NCBI GenBank assembly: GCA_023251535.1
Contig: JAHEYP010000030.1
Location: 1-42,911 of the forward strand
Reading direction: 5' to 3'
DNA: 42,911 bases
From: Bacteroidota bacterium
Lineage (GTDB): Bacteria; Bacteroidota; Bacteroidia; AKYH767-A; OLB10
The position numbers and the translations under genes were made by a program. Below the pieces are notes generated by a model. That model was not told the origin of the DNA. It saw only the letters and a list, made by a program, of their open reading frames with translations, and searched no databases. This document shows, piece after piece, positions 26,674 through 36,065 of the stretch (position 1 is the stretch's first letter; each line of letters opens with the position of its first letter).

Positions 26674-28593
26674 ATGCAATCACTATTTGCCGGGCGATTT
26701 AAAATTGTAAAGTCGCTGTTTATTATTTTTTTAGTTCTCTCGTTCATTACGAGAGTTATTCTGATGTTTAAATCGTCGGGACAACTTAGCTGGAATATAC
26801 TAGAGCTTTTGAAGTCGTTTAGTGTAGGAATGTTCTTTGATATTGTGGCCTGTTCGTATTTTATGGTGCCGTTTATCTTTTTTACTATTGTAATTCCACC
26901 CGTAATTGCAAAGAGTAAAGTGTATAAAGGACTTGTATGGTTCTTTTATAGTCTTACCGTTTTTATTTGGGTGTTTAATGTTATTGCCGAATATTTCTTC
27001 TGGGATGAATTCGAAGTACGTTTCAATTTTATAGCAGTTGATTATCTGATTTATACAACTGAGGTAATTGGAAATATCGTAGAATCGTATTCGTTACCAT
27101 TATTGTTGACAATTGTGGCCGCAGTGACTGCTTTAATTATTGGTAGAACCATTAAGCAGTCGATTGTAAAAGATGCTTTAAATGATAGCCAATCTTTTAT
27201 CAGCCGATTGAAAACAGGTGGAATACTACTCTTGCCTGCTATTTTTTCTTTTCTCTACGTGACTCATTCATGGGCCGAAATTAGTACCAATGCTTACAAT
27301 AAAGAATTAGCTAAAAATGGTATGTATTCGCTCTTCGAAGCCTTTAAAAACAATCAGCTCGATTACGATCATTTTTATACAACCGTTGAAGATCAAAAGG
27401 CATTTAAGACTTTGCAAGATTTAATGTCCGATTCATTAATTGTTTATGATGAACCAGGCAAAGTAAATCCTTTGTATTCTGTTAAAAGAGTAGGAGAGGA
27501 GAAGCATTACAATGTAATGTTTGTAACCGTCGAAAGTTTGAGTGGTGAATTCATGAAGTACATTGGAGGGGAAGATGGTTATGATATGCCCTTTCTTGAT
27601 TCGCTAACTCACGAAGGCATTTTCCTAACAAATTTATATGCTAATGGAACGAGAACAGTTCGTGGATTAGAAGCATTGAATTTATGTATTCCTCCAACTC
27701 CTGGAACGAGCCTTGTTCGTCGCCCCGGTAACGATCATTTATATTCGTTAGGTGAGATATTTAAGCAGAAAGGTTATCAAAATAAATTCATCTATGGAGG
27801 ATTTGGCTACTTCGATAATATGAATACTTTCTTTAGTGGTAATGGTTATGAGATTGTAGACAGAAGTGTATTTGCCGATAATGAAATTACATTTGCAAAC
27901 GTTTGGGGTACTTGCGATGGTGATTCGTATCGTAGAGCCATGAAAGAAGCTGATAAGAGTTTTGCTGCGGGTAAACCTTTTTTGAACTTTATCATGACCA
28001 CCTCAAATCACAAGCCTTATACTTTTCCTGAAATCGGCATTAAGCTTCCTCCTAATAGAACGGGTGGCGTTCGCTATACTGACTACGCACTAGAGCAATT
28101 CATCAAAGTAGCAAAGCAAAAACCATGGTTTGATAGTACTATTTTTGTGATTGTTGCCGATCATTGTGGAAGTAGCGCAGGTAAATCGGAAATTCCGGTA
28201 TTGAAGTATCAAATTCCTTGCGTGATCTATGCGCCAAAGATTGTACAACCTCAAATGATTGATAAATTATGCTCTCAAGTTGATATTCCTCCAACATTGA
28301 TGGCAATGATGAATTGGAGCTATAAATCGACATTCTATGGTAAAGATATTTTCACCATGAAGAAAGAAGAAGAACGTGCATTTGTTGGTACATACCAGAA
28401 GTTAGGGTATATTCAAGAAAATAAGTTAGTTGTGTTATCACCCCAGAAGAAAATTACTCAATATAAATTCGATCGATTTACCGGTGATATGAAGCCTACT
28501 TCAGTAGAACCTGATATGCAAAACAAAGTGGTTAGTTTGTATCAGACCGCTGAACATATGTTTATCCAAAAGCTGAACAAAGTGAAAAACTAA
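26674..28593 (+). CDS. LTA-synthase-like membrane sulfatase family protein
   Basis: The 639-residue protein has five N-terminal membrane helices (residues 10-205) and a periplasmic alkaline-phosphatase/sulfatase domain, the plan of LtaS-type phosphoglycerol or phosphoethanolamine transferases. Metal and active-site signatures are FVTVESLSGEFMKY near residue 283, the Thr nucleophile in NGTRTVRGLEA near residue 326, and IVADHCG near residue 494. Gram-negative Bacteroidota lack lipoteichoic acid, so the likely substrate is a periplasmic or outer-membrane glycan or lipid headgroup. The ATG at 26674 follows miaE by 20 bases and the next gene begins 11 bases after its stop, so it belongs to the E1 operon. 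Confidence 0.93.
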   Translation: MQSLFAGRFKIVKSLFIIFLVLSFITRVILMFKSSGQLSWNILELLKSFSVGMFFDIVACSYFMVPFIFFTIVIPPVIAKSKVYKGLVWFFYSLTVFIWVFNVIAEYFFWDEFEVRFNFIAVDYLIYTTEVIGNIVESYSLPLLLTIVAAVTALIIGRTIKQSIVKDALNDSQSFISRLKTGGILLLPAIFSFLYVTHSWAEISTNAYNKELAKNGMYSLFEAFKNNQLDYDHFYTTVEDQKAFKTLQDLMSDSLIVYDEPGKVNPLYSVKRVGEEKHYNVMFVTVESLSGEFMKYIGGEDGYDMPFLDSLTHEGIFLTNLYANGTRTVRGLEALNLCIPPTPGTSLVRRPGNDHLYSLGEIFKQKGYQNKFIYGGFGYFDNMNTFFSGNGYEIVDRSVFADNEITFANVWGTCDGDSYRRAMKEADKSFAAGKPFLNFIMTTSNHKPYTFPEIGIKLPPNRTGGVRYTDYALEQFIKVAKQKPWFDSTIFVIVADHCGSSAGKSEIPVLKYQIPCVIYAPKIVQPQMIDKLCSQVDIPPTLMAMMNWSYKSTFYGKDIFTMKKEEERAFVGTYQKLGYIQENKLVVLSPQKKITQYKFDRFTGDMKPTSVEPDMQNKVVSLYQTAEHMFIQKLNKVKN

Positions 28594-28604
28594 AATAAAT
28601 AGAA

Positions 28605-29246
28605 ATGAAATCGTTGTTACCTCTATTAGTAGTGCTTCTTTGCTTTTTTACTAGCTGTAATTGCGATAAACAATTTCATTGCGGTTCTGTTTCAGCTGAA
28701 GGTGCTTCATGGATTCATGCTGATACCGGTGATGTTATTCTTTTTGCTGATGGTGCCGGAGATACTTTGTCGTTTAAAGTTCAGAATATTTCATCTTCAA
28801 ATCCGCTTGATTATAATCCTTGTAAGAAAAATGAGTTAGGCGGCTGCGATTGCGAAGAGCGTTGTGAAGTGTCTAAAAGTTTCTTTGCTCAAAGTGATTC
28901 TTCAGGAGAGAAAGCAGGGACGTTTTCGCAAAATCTACTCGAAGAAACTTTTGGCAAAGTAATAAATCGCACCGATACTTATTGGTACGTACTCGACTTT
29001 TATAAAGATTTACAAATAACTAATCCGATTACGCTCGAACCGGGAGATACTTTATATCCCACCTATACTTTAGGAAGTAAAAGCTATATTGATGTGTATA
29101 TGTTAAAACACGATACGCTTAATTCGATTTATTCTAATAAACGTGTTTATAAAATTTACTTTACTAAGAGCGATGGAGTTGTTGGTATCGATTTGCGATT
29201 TGTAGCAACTTCACATCAAGTGAAATCCTATTTTCGAGTTCAATAA
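28605..29246 (+). CDS. Lipoprotein of unknown function
   Basis: The 213-residue product begins with a lipoprotein signal peptide; the lipobox is FFTSC (Cys18), closely followed by a second Cys. The N-terminal half is Cys-rich: a CDCEERCE cluster lies near residues 84-91 and could hold disulfides or a metal. The rest appears beta-rich (ITLEPGDTLYPTYTLG). I do not recognise the family. It is the last gene of the E1 operon, 11 bases after the sulfatase gene, and ends 4 bases from the convergent esterase gene. A role near the sulfatase-like enzyme at the envelope is possible. Confidence 0.85.
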   Translation: MKSLLPLLVVLLCFFTSCNCDKQFHCGSVSAEGASWIHADTGDVILFADGAGDTLSFKVQNISSSNPLDYNPCKKNELGGCDCEERCEVSKSFFAQSDSSGEKAGTFSQNLLEETFGKVINRTDTYWYVLDFYKDLQITNPITLEPGDTLYPTYTLGSKSYIDVYMLKHDTLNSIYSNKRVYKIYFTKSDGVVGIDLRFVATSHQVKSYFRVQ

Positions 29247-29250
29247 TCAA

Positions 29251-29961
29251 CTATTTGTTGAGCCACTTTAGCATATCTTGAAACATCGCATTGCTGATAG
29301 TGTGTTGCTCGGGATATTCGTGGTATTCTGGATTCAAATTGTTTCCTTTCAAAAATTGAACGCAACTGCGAGCTTGGCTAATGTTTAATACCGGGTCGTT
29401 TGTGCCGTGCGAAATAAAAATTTTCATTTTACTTAATGCCGTTCCTTTGTTGATCAACGGTTTAATTTCTTCCAATAATCTCCCGCTCATTATTGCTGCT
29501 CCTTTTATTAAATCGGGACGAGTTAATGCAACGCTAAGTGACATAATACTCCCTTGACTGAATCCCATGAGATACACCTGTGATGCATCGTAAGGATGTT
29601 CTGCTTTTAAATCTTGGAGGAATTGTATGATGGTCAGTCGAGCTTTCTCAGCTTCAGCTTTATCATAAACTATTTTGCCTGTCGACATATCTAAATGATA
29701 CCATCCGTAACTTCCGGTACCTAGTGTTACTGGTCCACGAGCTGACACTACCAAAAAACGTTCTGGCAAATTATTAGCTAGTGAAAACAAATCTTCTTCA
29801 TTGCTTCCTACACCATGTAATAAAACAATTAGTGGAGGAGTAGAGGAAGATACTTTAGGCTCGCGAACTAAGTAATGCAGTTTTGTTAAAGGAGTTCCCG
29901 ACATACACGAAGATGCTGAAATTGTAAGTAAAGAAAGAAATACTAGGAGGAAGTTCTTCAT
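29251..29961 (-). CDS. Secreted phospholipase/carboxylesterase-type alpha/beta hydrolase
   Basis: This hydrolase has the fold and motifs of the YpfH/carboxylesterase group: the oxyanion region LLHGVGSNEEDLF, the nucleophile elbow GFSQGS, the acid in SHGTNDPVLN, and the catalytic His in EYPEQHTIS. The frame opens at 30009, but I start it at ATG 29961. That gives 236 residues with a lipoprotein signal peptide (MKNFLLVF..., lipobox SASSC) at the very N-terminus and removes the overlap with the upstream dehydratase gene. It is probably anchored in the envelope and cleaves ester bonds of small lipids or acylated glycans. It may be co-transcribed with the upstream gene, 31 bases away. Confidence 0.9.
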   Translation of the reverse strand: MKNFLLVFLSLLTISASSCMSGTPLTKLHYLVREPKVSSSTPPLIVLLHGVGSNEEDLFSLANNLPERFLVVSARGPVTLGTGSYGWYHLDMSTGKIVYDKAEAEKARLTIIQFLQDLKAEHPYDASQVYLMGFSQGSIMSLSVALTRPDLIKGAAIMSGRLLEEIKPLINKGTALSKMKIFISHGTNDPVLNISQARSCVQFLKGNNLNPEYHEYPEQHTISNAMFQDMLKWLNK

Positions 29962-29992
29962 AGGAAAAATTAAAAGATTCAGGATGGGTGAA

Positions 29993-31891
29993 TCAGGATT
30001 TACCCTCATTCATCTTTTCGTCCAGTTTTTCATAAACTGAGTTTTGGCTGATGAATTCGGGAACGATTTCTTTCATCTTCTTAACGATCATCTCATTGTT
30101 TTGAGCATTGAACATTGCTATCAAATCGTTGATGTCGTTCGAAATGGTATCGAAATTGTATTCTTTTACTTTCGCAATCATAATTTTTTGATGATGCGTA
30201 GGTATAGTGTTTTCTTCGCTTGCTAGTAATTCTTCGTAAAGCTTTTCTCCTGGACGAAGTCCCGAGTAAATAATCTGAATATCCTTGCCTAATTCTAATC
30301 CACTTAAGCGAATCATTTTCTTTGCTAAATCTGCAATATTCACCGATTCTCCCATGTCGAAAATGAAAATCTCGCCGCCTTTGCCCATCGCTCCTGCTTC
30401 GAGTACCAGTTGACAAGCTTCCGGTATCGTCATGAAAAAACGTGTTACTTCTGGATGAGTAACAGTAATGGGTTGTCCCATTTCAATCTGTTTTTTAAAT
30501 CTCGGTATCACGCTACCGTTAGATCCCAATACATTGCCGAAGCGAGTCGTAATAAATCGTGTACTTGGGTTGTGATTATTCAACGACTGGCAATAGATTT
30601 CTGCAATTCTTTTCGTAGCCCCCATAATATTCGTTGGGTTCACGGCTTTGTCGGTGCTAACCATTACAAACTTAGGTACAAGGAATTCTACAGCAAGATC
30701 GGCTAGGATACAAGTACCTAGTACGTTGTTTAAAATGGATTCACTTGGATTGTTTTCCATCACCGGAACATGCTTATATGCGGCCGCATGATAAACGATG
30801 TCTGGTTTGAATGTCTTGAAAACATTACGCATTCTGTCGATATTTCTGATATCTCCAATTACGCTTTCAATTCTACAATTTCGATCAAACGGGTGTTCGG
30901 TAACTTCTAATTCTAAATCGTATAACGGCGATTCTGCCATATCAACCATTACAATCAATTTCGGACGAAATGGAATTATTTGTCGAACGATTTCACTGCC
31001 GATAGATCCTGCAGCTCCTGTTACTAATACTACTTTTCCTCCTAACTCAGAACGCAATTTTGCAAGATCAAGTTGAATAGGATCGCGGCCCAATAAATCT
31101 TCAATATTCAGTTTCCTGATTTGTTTAAAGCTCAATTCACCGTTGATCCACGATTTAACAGGAGGTACGTTCAGGATACGAGTATTATATTTCAAGCAAG
31201 TATCAACGATTTGTTGCTTACGAATTGATGATATGTTTTGAATGGCAATAATTAAATGCTTGACCTCGTAATTTTGTTGAAGCTCCTCTAATCTGCTACT
31301 ATGAAAAATGGGAATGCCTTCCATTTTTTTACCAGCCTTTTTCTTGTCGTCATCAACAAAAGCTACTACTTTATATCTTGTTCCTTTATCTCGATCAAGA
31401 GTACGTTTTGTTATAATACCAGATTCTCCCGCACCATAGATAATTACTCCAGATTTTTCACTGCTTGGGTTCTTTAATTCATTATAGATAATTTTTATCG
31501 AAATACGGCCTGCGATCATAATAAAAACAGTAAGCAGAAAATCGATTATAATTATTGAAAAAGGTACCATGTAAATGCCCAAAATTTGATAGCTGACAAG
31601 GTTACTCAAAGCCATGAATGCCGAGCCGATGGCTAAAGTGGCAATAATCCGTCCTGCATCTCTTGTTCCGGTATAGCGAATGATCCCTTTAAATGTTTTA
31701 GCAACTAGAAAGGTTATCAGTCGAACCGTCAATACGAATGGAAATACGTATATAAATGTGGCTACCTCAGATTCAGGTACTCTGAAATTAAAACGAAGTA
31801 AATAGGCTATGCAGAGCGAAAAAACACAAATGAAGAAATCGGTAAAAAACACCGCGACCCTCGGTATGTTTTTGTCGAATATTCCTTTCAT
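29993..31891 (-). CDS. Membrane-bound nucleotide-sugar 4,6-dehydratase (CapD/PglF/WbpM-like)
   Basis: The 632-residue enzyme has four N-terminal membrane helices (residues 10-140), then a first Rossmann fold (VIIYGAGESG near 149), then the catalytic SDR domain with LVTGAAGSIGSEIVRQI near 288. The conserved YHAAAYKHVPVMENNP block and the STDKAVNPTNIMGATKR active-site block follow. The last uses Asp-Lys in place of the usual Tyr-Lys pair, as in PglF and WbpM. These enzymes convert UDP-GlcNAc to the 4-keto-6-deoxy sugar that feeds capsule, O-antigen or glycoprotein glycans. It faces away from the epimerase and glycosyltransferase genes across a 124-base spacer, so the sugar genes form a divergent pair. 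Confidence 0.95.
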   Translation of the reverse strand: MKGIFDKNIPRVAVFFTDFFICVFSLCIAYLLRFNFRVPESEVATFIYVFPFVLTVRLITFLVAKTFKGIIRYTGTRDAGRIIATLAIGSAFMALSNLVSYQILGIYMVPFSIIIIDFLLTVFIMIAGRISIKIIYNELKNPSSEKSGVIIYGAGESGIITKRTLDRDKGTRYKVVAFVDDDKKKAGKKMEGIPIFHSSRLEELQQNYEVKHLIIAIQNISSIRKQQIVDTCLKYNTRILNVPPVKSWINGELSFKQIRKLNIEDLLGRDPIQLDLAKLRSELGGKVVLVTGAAGSIGSEIVRQIIPFRPKLIVMVDMAESPLYDLELEVTEHPFDRNCRIESVIGDIRNIDRMRNVFKTFKPDIVYHAAAYKHVPVMENNPSESILNNVLGTCILADLAVEFLVPKFVMVSTDKAVNPTNIMGATKRIAEIYCQSLNNHNPSTRFITTRFGNVLGSNGSVIPRFKKQIEMGQPITVTHPEVTRFFMTIPEACQLVLEAGAMGKGGEIFIFDMGESVNIADLAKKMIRLSGLELGKDIQIIYSGLRPGEKLYEELLASEENTIPTHHQKIMIAKVKEYNFDTISNDINDLIAMFNAQNNEMIVKKMKEIVPEFISQNSVYEKLDEKMNEGKS

Positions 31892-31989
31892 TATTTATGA
31901 CCTTTTTTAAACTGTTGGCTAAATTACTGAAAAATAGCCATTATAGACTAGATTTTCCCCGATTCAAGCCCTAATTTGCTTGAAATTTC

Positions 31990-31997
31990 TATTTTTG
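31990..31997 (+). promoter_or_regulatory. -7 element TATTTTTG upstream of the epimerase
   Basis: TATTTTTG fits TAnnTTTG and lies 18 bases before the ATG at 32016. The nearest TTTG (31975-31978) is only 11 bases upstream of it, too close for a standard -33 element, so the assignment is tentative. Confidence 0.35.
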
Positions 31998-32015
31998 TGA
32001 CTTATCTCTAAAAAT

Positions 32016-33011
32016 ATGGCAGTTTCATTAGTAACCGGAGGAGCCGGATTTATTGGAGCTCACGTAACTAACGAGTTGGTTAGTATGGGGCATCAGGTTG
32101 TTGTTCTGGATGATTTAAGCGGTGGTTTCGAGGAAAATGTTAATACTCAGGCTGTTTTTGTAAAGGGGTCAATTACTGATCATCAGTTACTCGCCGACCT
32201 CTTCAACAAATATAAATTCGACTACGTTTACCATCTTGCAGCTTATGCAGCTGAGGGATTAAGTCATTTCATTAAGCGTTTCAATTATACCAATAATTTG
32301 ATTGGGAGTGTTAATCTTATCAATGAATCTGTAAAGCATAAAGTGAAGTGCTTTGTTTTTACATCATCAATAGCGGTTTACGGTAAAGGGCAATTGCCTA
32401 TGCGTGAAGATATGTTGCCTCAACCTGAAGATCCTTATGGGATTTCGAAGTTGGCAGTAGAAATGGATCTTCATTGTACTCATGAAATGTTCGGATTGAA
32501 TTATGTGATCTTCCGCCCGCATAACGTTTATGGTGAATACCAAAATCTAGGTGATAAATACCGTAATGTTGTAGGTATATTCATGAATCAGTTGATGCAA
32601 GGATTGCCTTTAACAATTTTTGGTGACGGTAACCAAACACGTGCCTTCAGTTATATTGGTGATGTTGCGCCTCATATCGCAAATTGTGTGAATGTCCCTG
32701 AGGCATTCAATCAAATTTATAATGTTGGAGCTGATCAAGAGTTTACTGTAAATGAACTTGCAAATACGGTATGTGATGTAATGGGTATGTCGGGACAAGT
32801 ACGCCACCTCGATGCGCGTAATGAAGTTATGCACGCTTATGCGGATCATTCAAAAGTTCAAAAAGCATTTAACATTAAAACTTCTTATACTTTAAAAGAC
32901 GGTTTAGCGAAAATGGCAAATTGGGCTAAAACAGCTGGTAGCCGTAAAAGTGGAAAATTCGAAGGAATCGAGATTACCGAGAAACTTCCTCCGGTTTGGA
33001 TGGAAGATTAA
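32016..33011 (+). CDS. NAD-dependent nucleotide-sugar epimerase/dehydratase (extended SDR)
   Basis: This 331-residue extended short-chain dehydrogenase has the nucleotide-binding motif TGGAGFIGAH (residues 7-16), the catalytic Ser region FTSSIAVYG near 114-121, the YGISK catalytic Tyr-Lys pair near 141-145, and the substrate-site FRPHNVYGEYQN. It resembles UDP-glucose 4-epimerases and related sugar epimerases. The exact sugar cannot be read from the sequence. The glycosyltransferase gene starts 18 bases after its stop, so the two form an operon. Together with the divergent dehydratase it points to surface-polysaccharide synthesis. Confidence 0.93.
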   Translation: MAVSLVTGGAGFIGAHVTNELVSMGHQVVVLDDLSGGFEENVNTQAVFVKGSITDHQLLADLFNKYKFDYVYHLAAYAAEGLSHFIKRFNYTNNLIGSVNLINESVKHKVKCFVFTSSIAVYGKGQLPMREDMLPQPEDPYGISKLAVEMDLHCTHEMFGLNYVIFRPHNVYGEYQNLGDKYRNVVGIFMNQLMQGLPLTIFGDGNQTRAFSYIGDVAPHIANCVNVPEAFNQIYNVGADQEFTVNELANTVCDVMGMSGQVRHLDARNEVMHAYADHSKVQKAFNIKTSYTLKDGLAKMANWAKTAGSRKSGKFEGIEITEKLPPVWMED

Positions 33012-33029
33012 TTTAAAGTCAATTAGGAA

Positions 33030-34115
33030 GTGAAAAAAGTACTGATTATTACTGCACATCGTAAAGACCGTGCCCCAAATCAACGATTCAGGTTTGAACA
33101 ATACCTCGATTTTTTGAAGGAAAACGGATACGATTGTCATCTCTCGTTCCTAATCTCAGCTGAGGATGATAAAGTGTTATACAAACACGGACATTATCTC
33201 GAGAAAACAATAATATTCCTGAAGTCAGCCGTTAAACGAACTATTGATGTAATCAATAGAAGTAATTACGATTTAATCTTTGTTTGTCGTGAGGGCTTCC
33301 TTACAGGAACTACGCTCTTTGAAGAATTATTACATAAATCAAAAGTTCCGATGATTTATGATTTTGACGATGCTATTTGGCATTTCGATGTCTCCGAAGC
33401 AAATAAAAAATTCGGTTGGCTCAAAAATCCGGGCAAAACAGCAAAACTGATCAGTATGGCAGATTTAGTATTTGCCGGAAATGATTATTTGGCTGATTAT
33501 GCTCGTCATCATAATGATAATGTTGTTATTATTCCTACTACAATTGATTTATCAGAGTATCATCAAGTTCCTTTTGCAGAAAAGGATTCAATTTGTATTG
33601 GATGGAGTGGGTCAATAACTACTATCCGGCATTTCGGAATGGCGATTCCCGTACTGAAAGCAATAAAGGAGAAATATGGTAATCGTGTTAACTTTAAAGT
33701 GATTGGCGATGGTAATTACCGAAACGATGAATTGGGAATTATAGGAATTGGCTGGAAGAAAGAAACGGAGCTGGAAGAATTAGCAGGAATCGATATCGGA
33801 ATTATGCCTTTGCCTGACGATGAGTGGGCAAAAGGTAAATGTGGACTTAAAGGTCTTCAGTATATGGCTCTTGGAATAGCTACTGTGATGTCGCCTGTGG
33901 GAGTGAATTCTGAGATCATTCAAGATGAACAAAATGGTATGTTGGCTTCTTCCGATGAAGAATGGATAGTGAAACTAAGCAAGTTAATCGATGATTCTAT
34001 TTTGAGAAGAAAGTGTGCCGAAAATGGTCGTAAAACTGTCGAAGAAAGATTTTCCGTTGATGCAGTAAAAGGCGACTATCTCAAATATTTTAATCAACTT
34101 ACAAATATAAAATAA
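33030..34115 (+). CDS. Glycosyltransferase (GT-B fold, family 4-like)
   Basis: The 361-residue protein looks like a cytosolic GT-B glycosyltransferase. The N-terminal domain begins VLIITAHRKDRAPNQRFRFEQY, a form I know from Bacteroidota polysaccharide loci. The C-terminal domain has CIGWSGSITT at the domain junction and the donor-site region KCGLKGLQYMALGIATVMSPVGVNSEII. The start codon is GTG (33030-33032); it is kept because the conserved strand KKVLIITA follows immediately. It forms an operon with the epimerase (18-base gap). Donor and acceptor are unknown. Confidence 0.9.
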   Translation: MKKVLIITAHRKDRAPNQRFRFEQYLDFLKENGYDCHLSFLISAEDDKVLYKHGHYLEKTIIFLKSAVKRTIDVINRSNYDLIFVCREGFLTGTTLFEELLHKSKVPMIYDFDDAIWHFDVSEANKKFGWLKNPGKTAKLISMADLVFAGNDYLADYARHHNDNVVIIPTTIDLSEYHQVPFAEKDSICIGWSGSITTIRHFGMAIPVLKAIKEKYGNRVNFKVIGDGNYRNDELGIIGIGWKKETELEELAGIDIGIMPLPDDEWAKGKCGLKGLQYMALGIATVMSPVGVNSEIIQDEQNGMLASSDEEWIVKLSKLIDDSILRRKCAENGRKTVEERFSVDAVKGDYLKYFNQLTNIK

Positions 34116-34148
34116 CTAAGAATTTAATTCTTAAAACAATAATCAATC

Positions 34149-35252
34149 ATGTCTACAGTAGATACAGCGTTACAACTTACTGCACTCACAGAGGTGCATA
34201 AAGCATTAGGTGCTAAAATGGTCCCTTTTGCAGGATATTTAATGCCCGTGCAATACGAGGGAATCAATATCGAACATGAAACAGTTCGTAATGCTATCGG
34301 AGTATTCGATGTTAGTCATATGGGCGAGTTTATTTTGAAAGGTGAAGGTGCACTCGATTTAATTCAGCGTGTCACAAGTAACGATGCTTCTAAATTAACT
34401 CCTGGTAAAGCGCAATATAGCTGTCTACCAAATAATGATGGAGGTATTGTCGACGATTTATTGGTATACAAAATCGATGAGAATTCTTGGATGCTTGTTG
34501 TGAATGCTTCTAATATCGAAAAGGATTGGAACTGGATCATGAAGCATAATACAGCGAATGTTGAAATGCACAATATCTCTGATAAAACTTCCCTTCTTGC
34601 TGTCCAAGGACCGAAAGCAATTGATGCTTTGCAAAAACTTACTGATGTAACGTTAGCGGATATACCCTATTATAGTTTTACTAAAGGAACTTTCGCAGGT
34701 TGTGCAAATGTTGTAATCAGTAATACAGGTTATACCGGCGCTGGTGGATTCGAATTATATTTCGAAAATCAATATGCTCAAAAAATTTGGGACGATGTAA
34801 TGGCAGCTGGTAAGGAGTTTGGTGTGAAACCTGCAGGACTTGGTTGTCGCGATACATTACGTCTCGAAATGGCATTCTGTCTGTATGGTAACGATATCGA
34901 TGATACTACTTCTCCTCTCGAAGCAGGATTAGGTTGGATTACTAAATTCACGAAAGAATTTACTAATTCAGCAGCGTTAAAAGCCCAAAAGGAAGCAGGT
35001 GTTACTAAGAAATTAGTAGGCTTCGAAATGGTTGACAAGGGTATTCCTCGTCACGGTTATGAGTTAGTAGATGCAGCAGGTAATGTGATAGGAGTTGTTA
35101 CTTCAGGAACTCAATCTCCTAGTCTCCAAAAAGCTATAGGCATGGGATATGTGCAAACTGCATTCGCTACCGAAGGCTCTGAAATCTTCGTGAGTATTCG
35201 CGATAAAAAAATCAAAGCTTCAGTGGTGAAAACGCCATTCTATAAAAAATAA
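34149..35252 (+). CDS. gcvT: Aminomethyltransferase, glycine cleavage system T protein
   Basis: GcvT moves the methylene group from aminomethyl-lipoyl H protein to tetrahydrofolate and releases ammonia. The 367-residue sequence matches the family length. It shows [16 protein letters not shown], the folate-site [10 protein letters not shown], the catalytic Asp in [10 protein letters not shown] near residue 100, [15 protein letters not shown], and [12 protein letters not shown]. The last 85 residues form the C-terminal barrel domain ([24 protein letters not shown]). No gcvH or gcvP is in the window, as is common in Bacteroidota where these genes are scattered. The comB gene follows after 17 bases and is probably co-transcribed. 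Confidence 0.97.
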   Translation: MSTVDTALQLTALTEVHKALGAKMVPFAGYLMPVQYEGINIEHETVRNAIGVFDVSHMGEFILKGEGALDLIQRVTSNDASKLTPGKAQYSCLPNNDGGIVDDLLVYKIDENSWMLVVNASNIEKDWNWIMKHNTANVEMHNISDKTSLLAVQGPKAIDALQKLTDVTLADIPYYSFTKGTFAGCANVVISNTGYTGAGGFELYFENQYAQKIWDDVMAAGKEFGVKPAGLGCRDTLRLEMAFCLYGNDIDDTTSPLEAGLGWITKFTKEFTNSAALKAQKEAGVTKKLVGFEMVDKGIPRHGYELVDAAGNVIGVVTSGTQSPSLQKAIGMGYVQTAFATEGSEIFVSIRDKKIKASVVKTPFYKK

Positions 35253-35269
35253 TAATCAGTAGTATTCGC

Positions 35270-36004
35270 ATGTCAGCAACCGAGAATCGTTATCTGGAAG
35301 TGTGTTTTACTCCGGCGCTTATTCATTTACATGATATAAGCAATGCCGTAGTGGTCGTAATCGATGTGCTAAGAGCTACGTCGTCTATGTGTGTGGCTTT
35401 TACTTACGGAGTAAAAAGTATTGTTCCCGTTGCTACTATCGAGGAAAGCCTTGCTTATAAAGAGAAAGGATTTCTTATCGGTGCCGAACGTAATGGCGAA
35501 ATGCTCGATGGCTTCGATCTCGGTAATTCTCCTTTCAGCTATATGGATGAGAAGGTGCGTGGTCGCGATATCGCTCTTACTACAACTAACGGAACACAAG
35601 CAATGGCTGCAGCTAAAGGTGCAGCGCAAGTAGTTGCAGGATCTTTCCTCAACCTCGATGCATTGTGCAATTGGTTGAAAAATCAAGATAAAAGCGTAGT
35701 GCTCTTATGCTCGGGATGGAAAAATTCTTTTAACCTCGAGGATACACTCTTCGCAGGTGCCGTTGTTGCTCAATTGAAACCGCATTTCGAAATGTCGCAG
35801 TTACGCGATTCCGCATTGGCTGCCGAACATCTATATAATTTAGCGAAAGATGATATTGACGGATTTCTTGTTGAGTCTTCTCATCGTAAAAGATTACATA
35901 AACTGCAAATCGATAAAGATATCGAGTATTGCCTCACTCCAAATCAATCACCGGTGGTTCCGGGATTGGTCAACGGAGCACTCGTAGATCTGCTCAAAGT
36001 TTAA
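35270..36004 (+). CDS. comB: 2-phosphosulfolactate phosphatase (ComB family)
   Basis: The 244-residue protein belongs to the magnesium-dependent ComB family, which removes phosphate from 2-phosphosulfolactate. Family blocks are visible: VVVIDVLRATSSMCVAF near residue 25, IGAERNG, the GFDLGNSP block, ALTTTNGTQAM, and LLCSGWKNSFNLEDTLFAGAVV. In methanogens the reaction leads to coenzyme M. In bacteria the product is more likely sulfolactate or an unknown analogue, so the physiological role here is open. It follows gcvT by 17 bases and is closed by a strong terminator at 36010. Confidence 0.94.
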   Translation: MSATENRYLEVCFTPALIHLHDISNAVVVVIDVLRATSSMCVAFTYGVKSIVPVATIEESLAYKEKGFLIGAERNGEMLDGFDLGNSPFSYMDEKVRGRDIALTTTNGTQAMAAAKGAAQVVAGSFLNLDALCNWLKNQDKSVVLLCSGWKNSFNLEDTLFAGAVVAQLKPHFEMSQLRDSALAAEHLYNLAKDDIDGFLVESSHRKRLHKLQIDKDIEYCLTPNQSPVVPGLVNGALVDLLKV

Positions 36005-36009
36005 TAGGG

Positions 36010-36035
36010 AGTCCGGGTTTTTACTCGGACTTTTT
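36010..36035 (+). terminator. Intrinsic terminator of gcvT-comB
   Basis: AGTCCGGGT (36010-36018), loop TTTT, ACTCGGACT (36023-36031), with one G-T pair, followed by TTTT. It begins 5 bases after the comB stop codon. Confidence 0.92.
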
Positions 36036-36065
36036 CGTTTTACAATCAAGAAGTGAATTTTTCTT

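Noticed and set aside
29962..30009. Longer start for the esterase (ATG 30009)
   Set aside because: It would overlap the upstream dehydratase gene and push the lipoprotein signal peptide 16 residues inward; ATG 29961 places the signal at the N-terminus.
34117..34133. Palindrome TAAGAAT-TTA-ATTCTTA between the glycosyltransferase and gcvT
   Set aside because: The stem is entirely AT-rich except one G-C pair, with no T-run; it is too weak to call a terminator and may be chance in AT-rich DNA.
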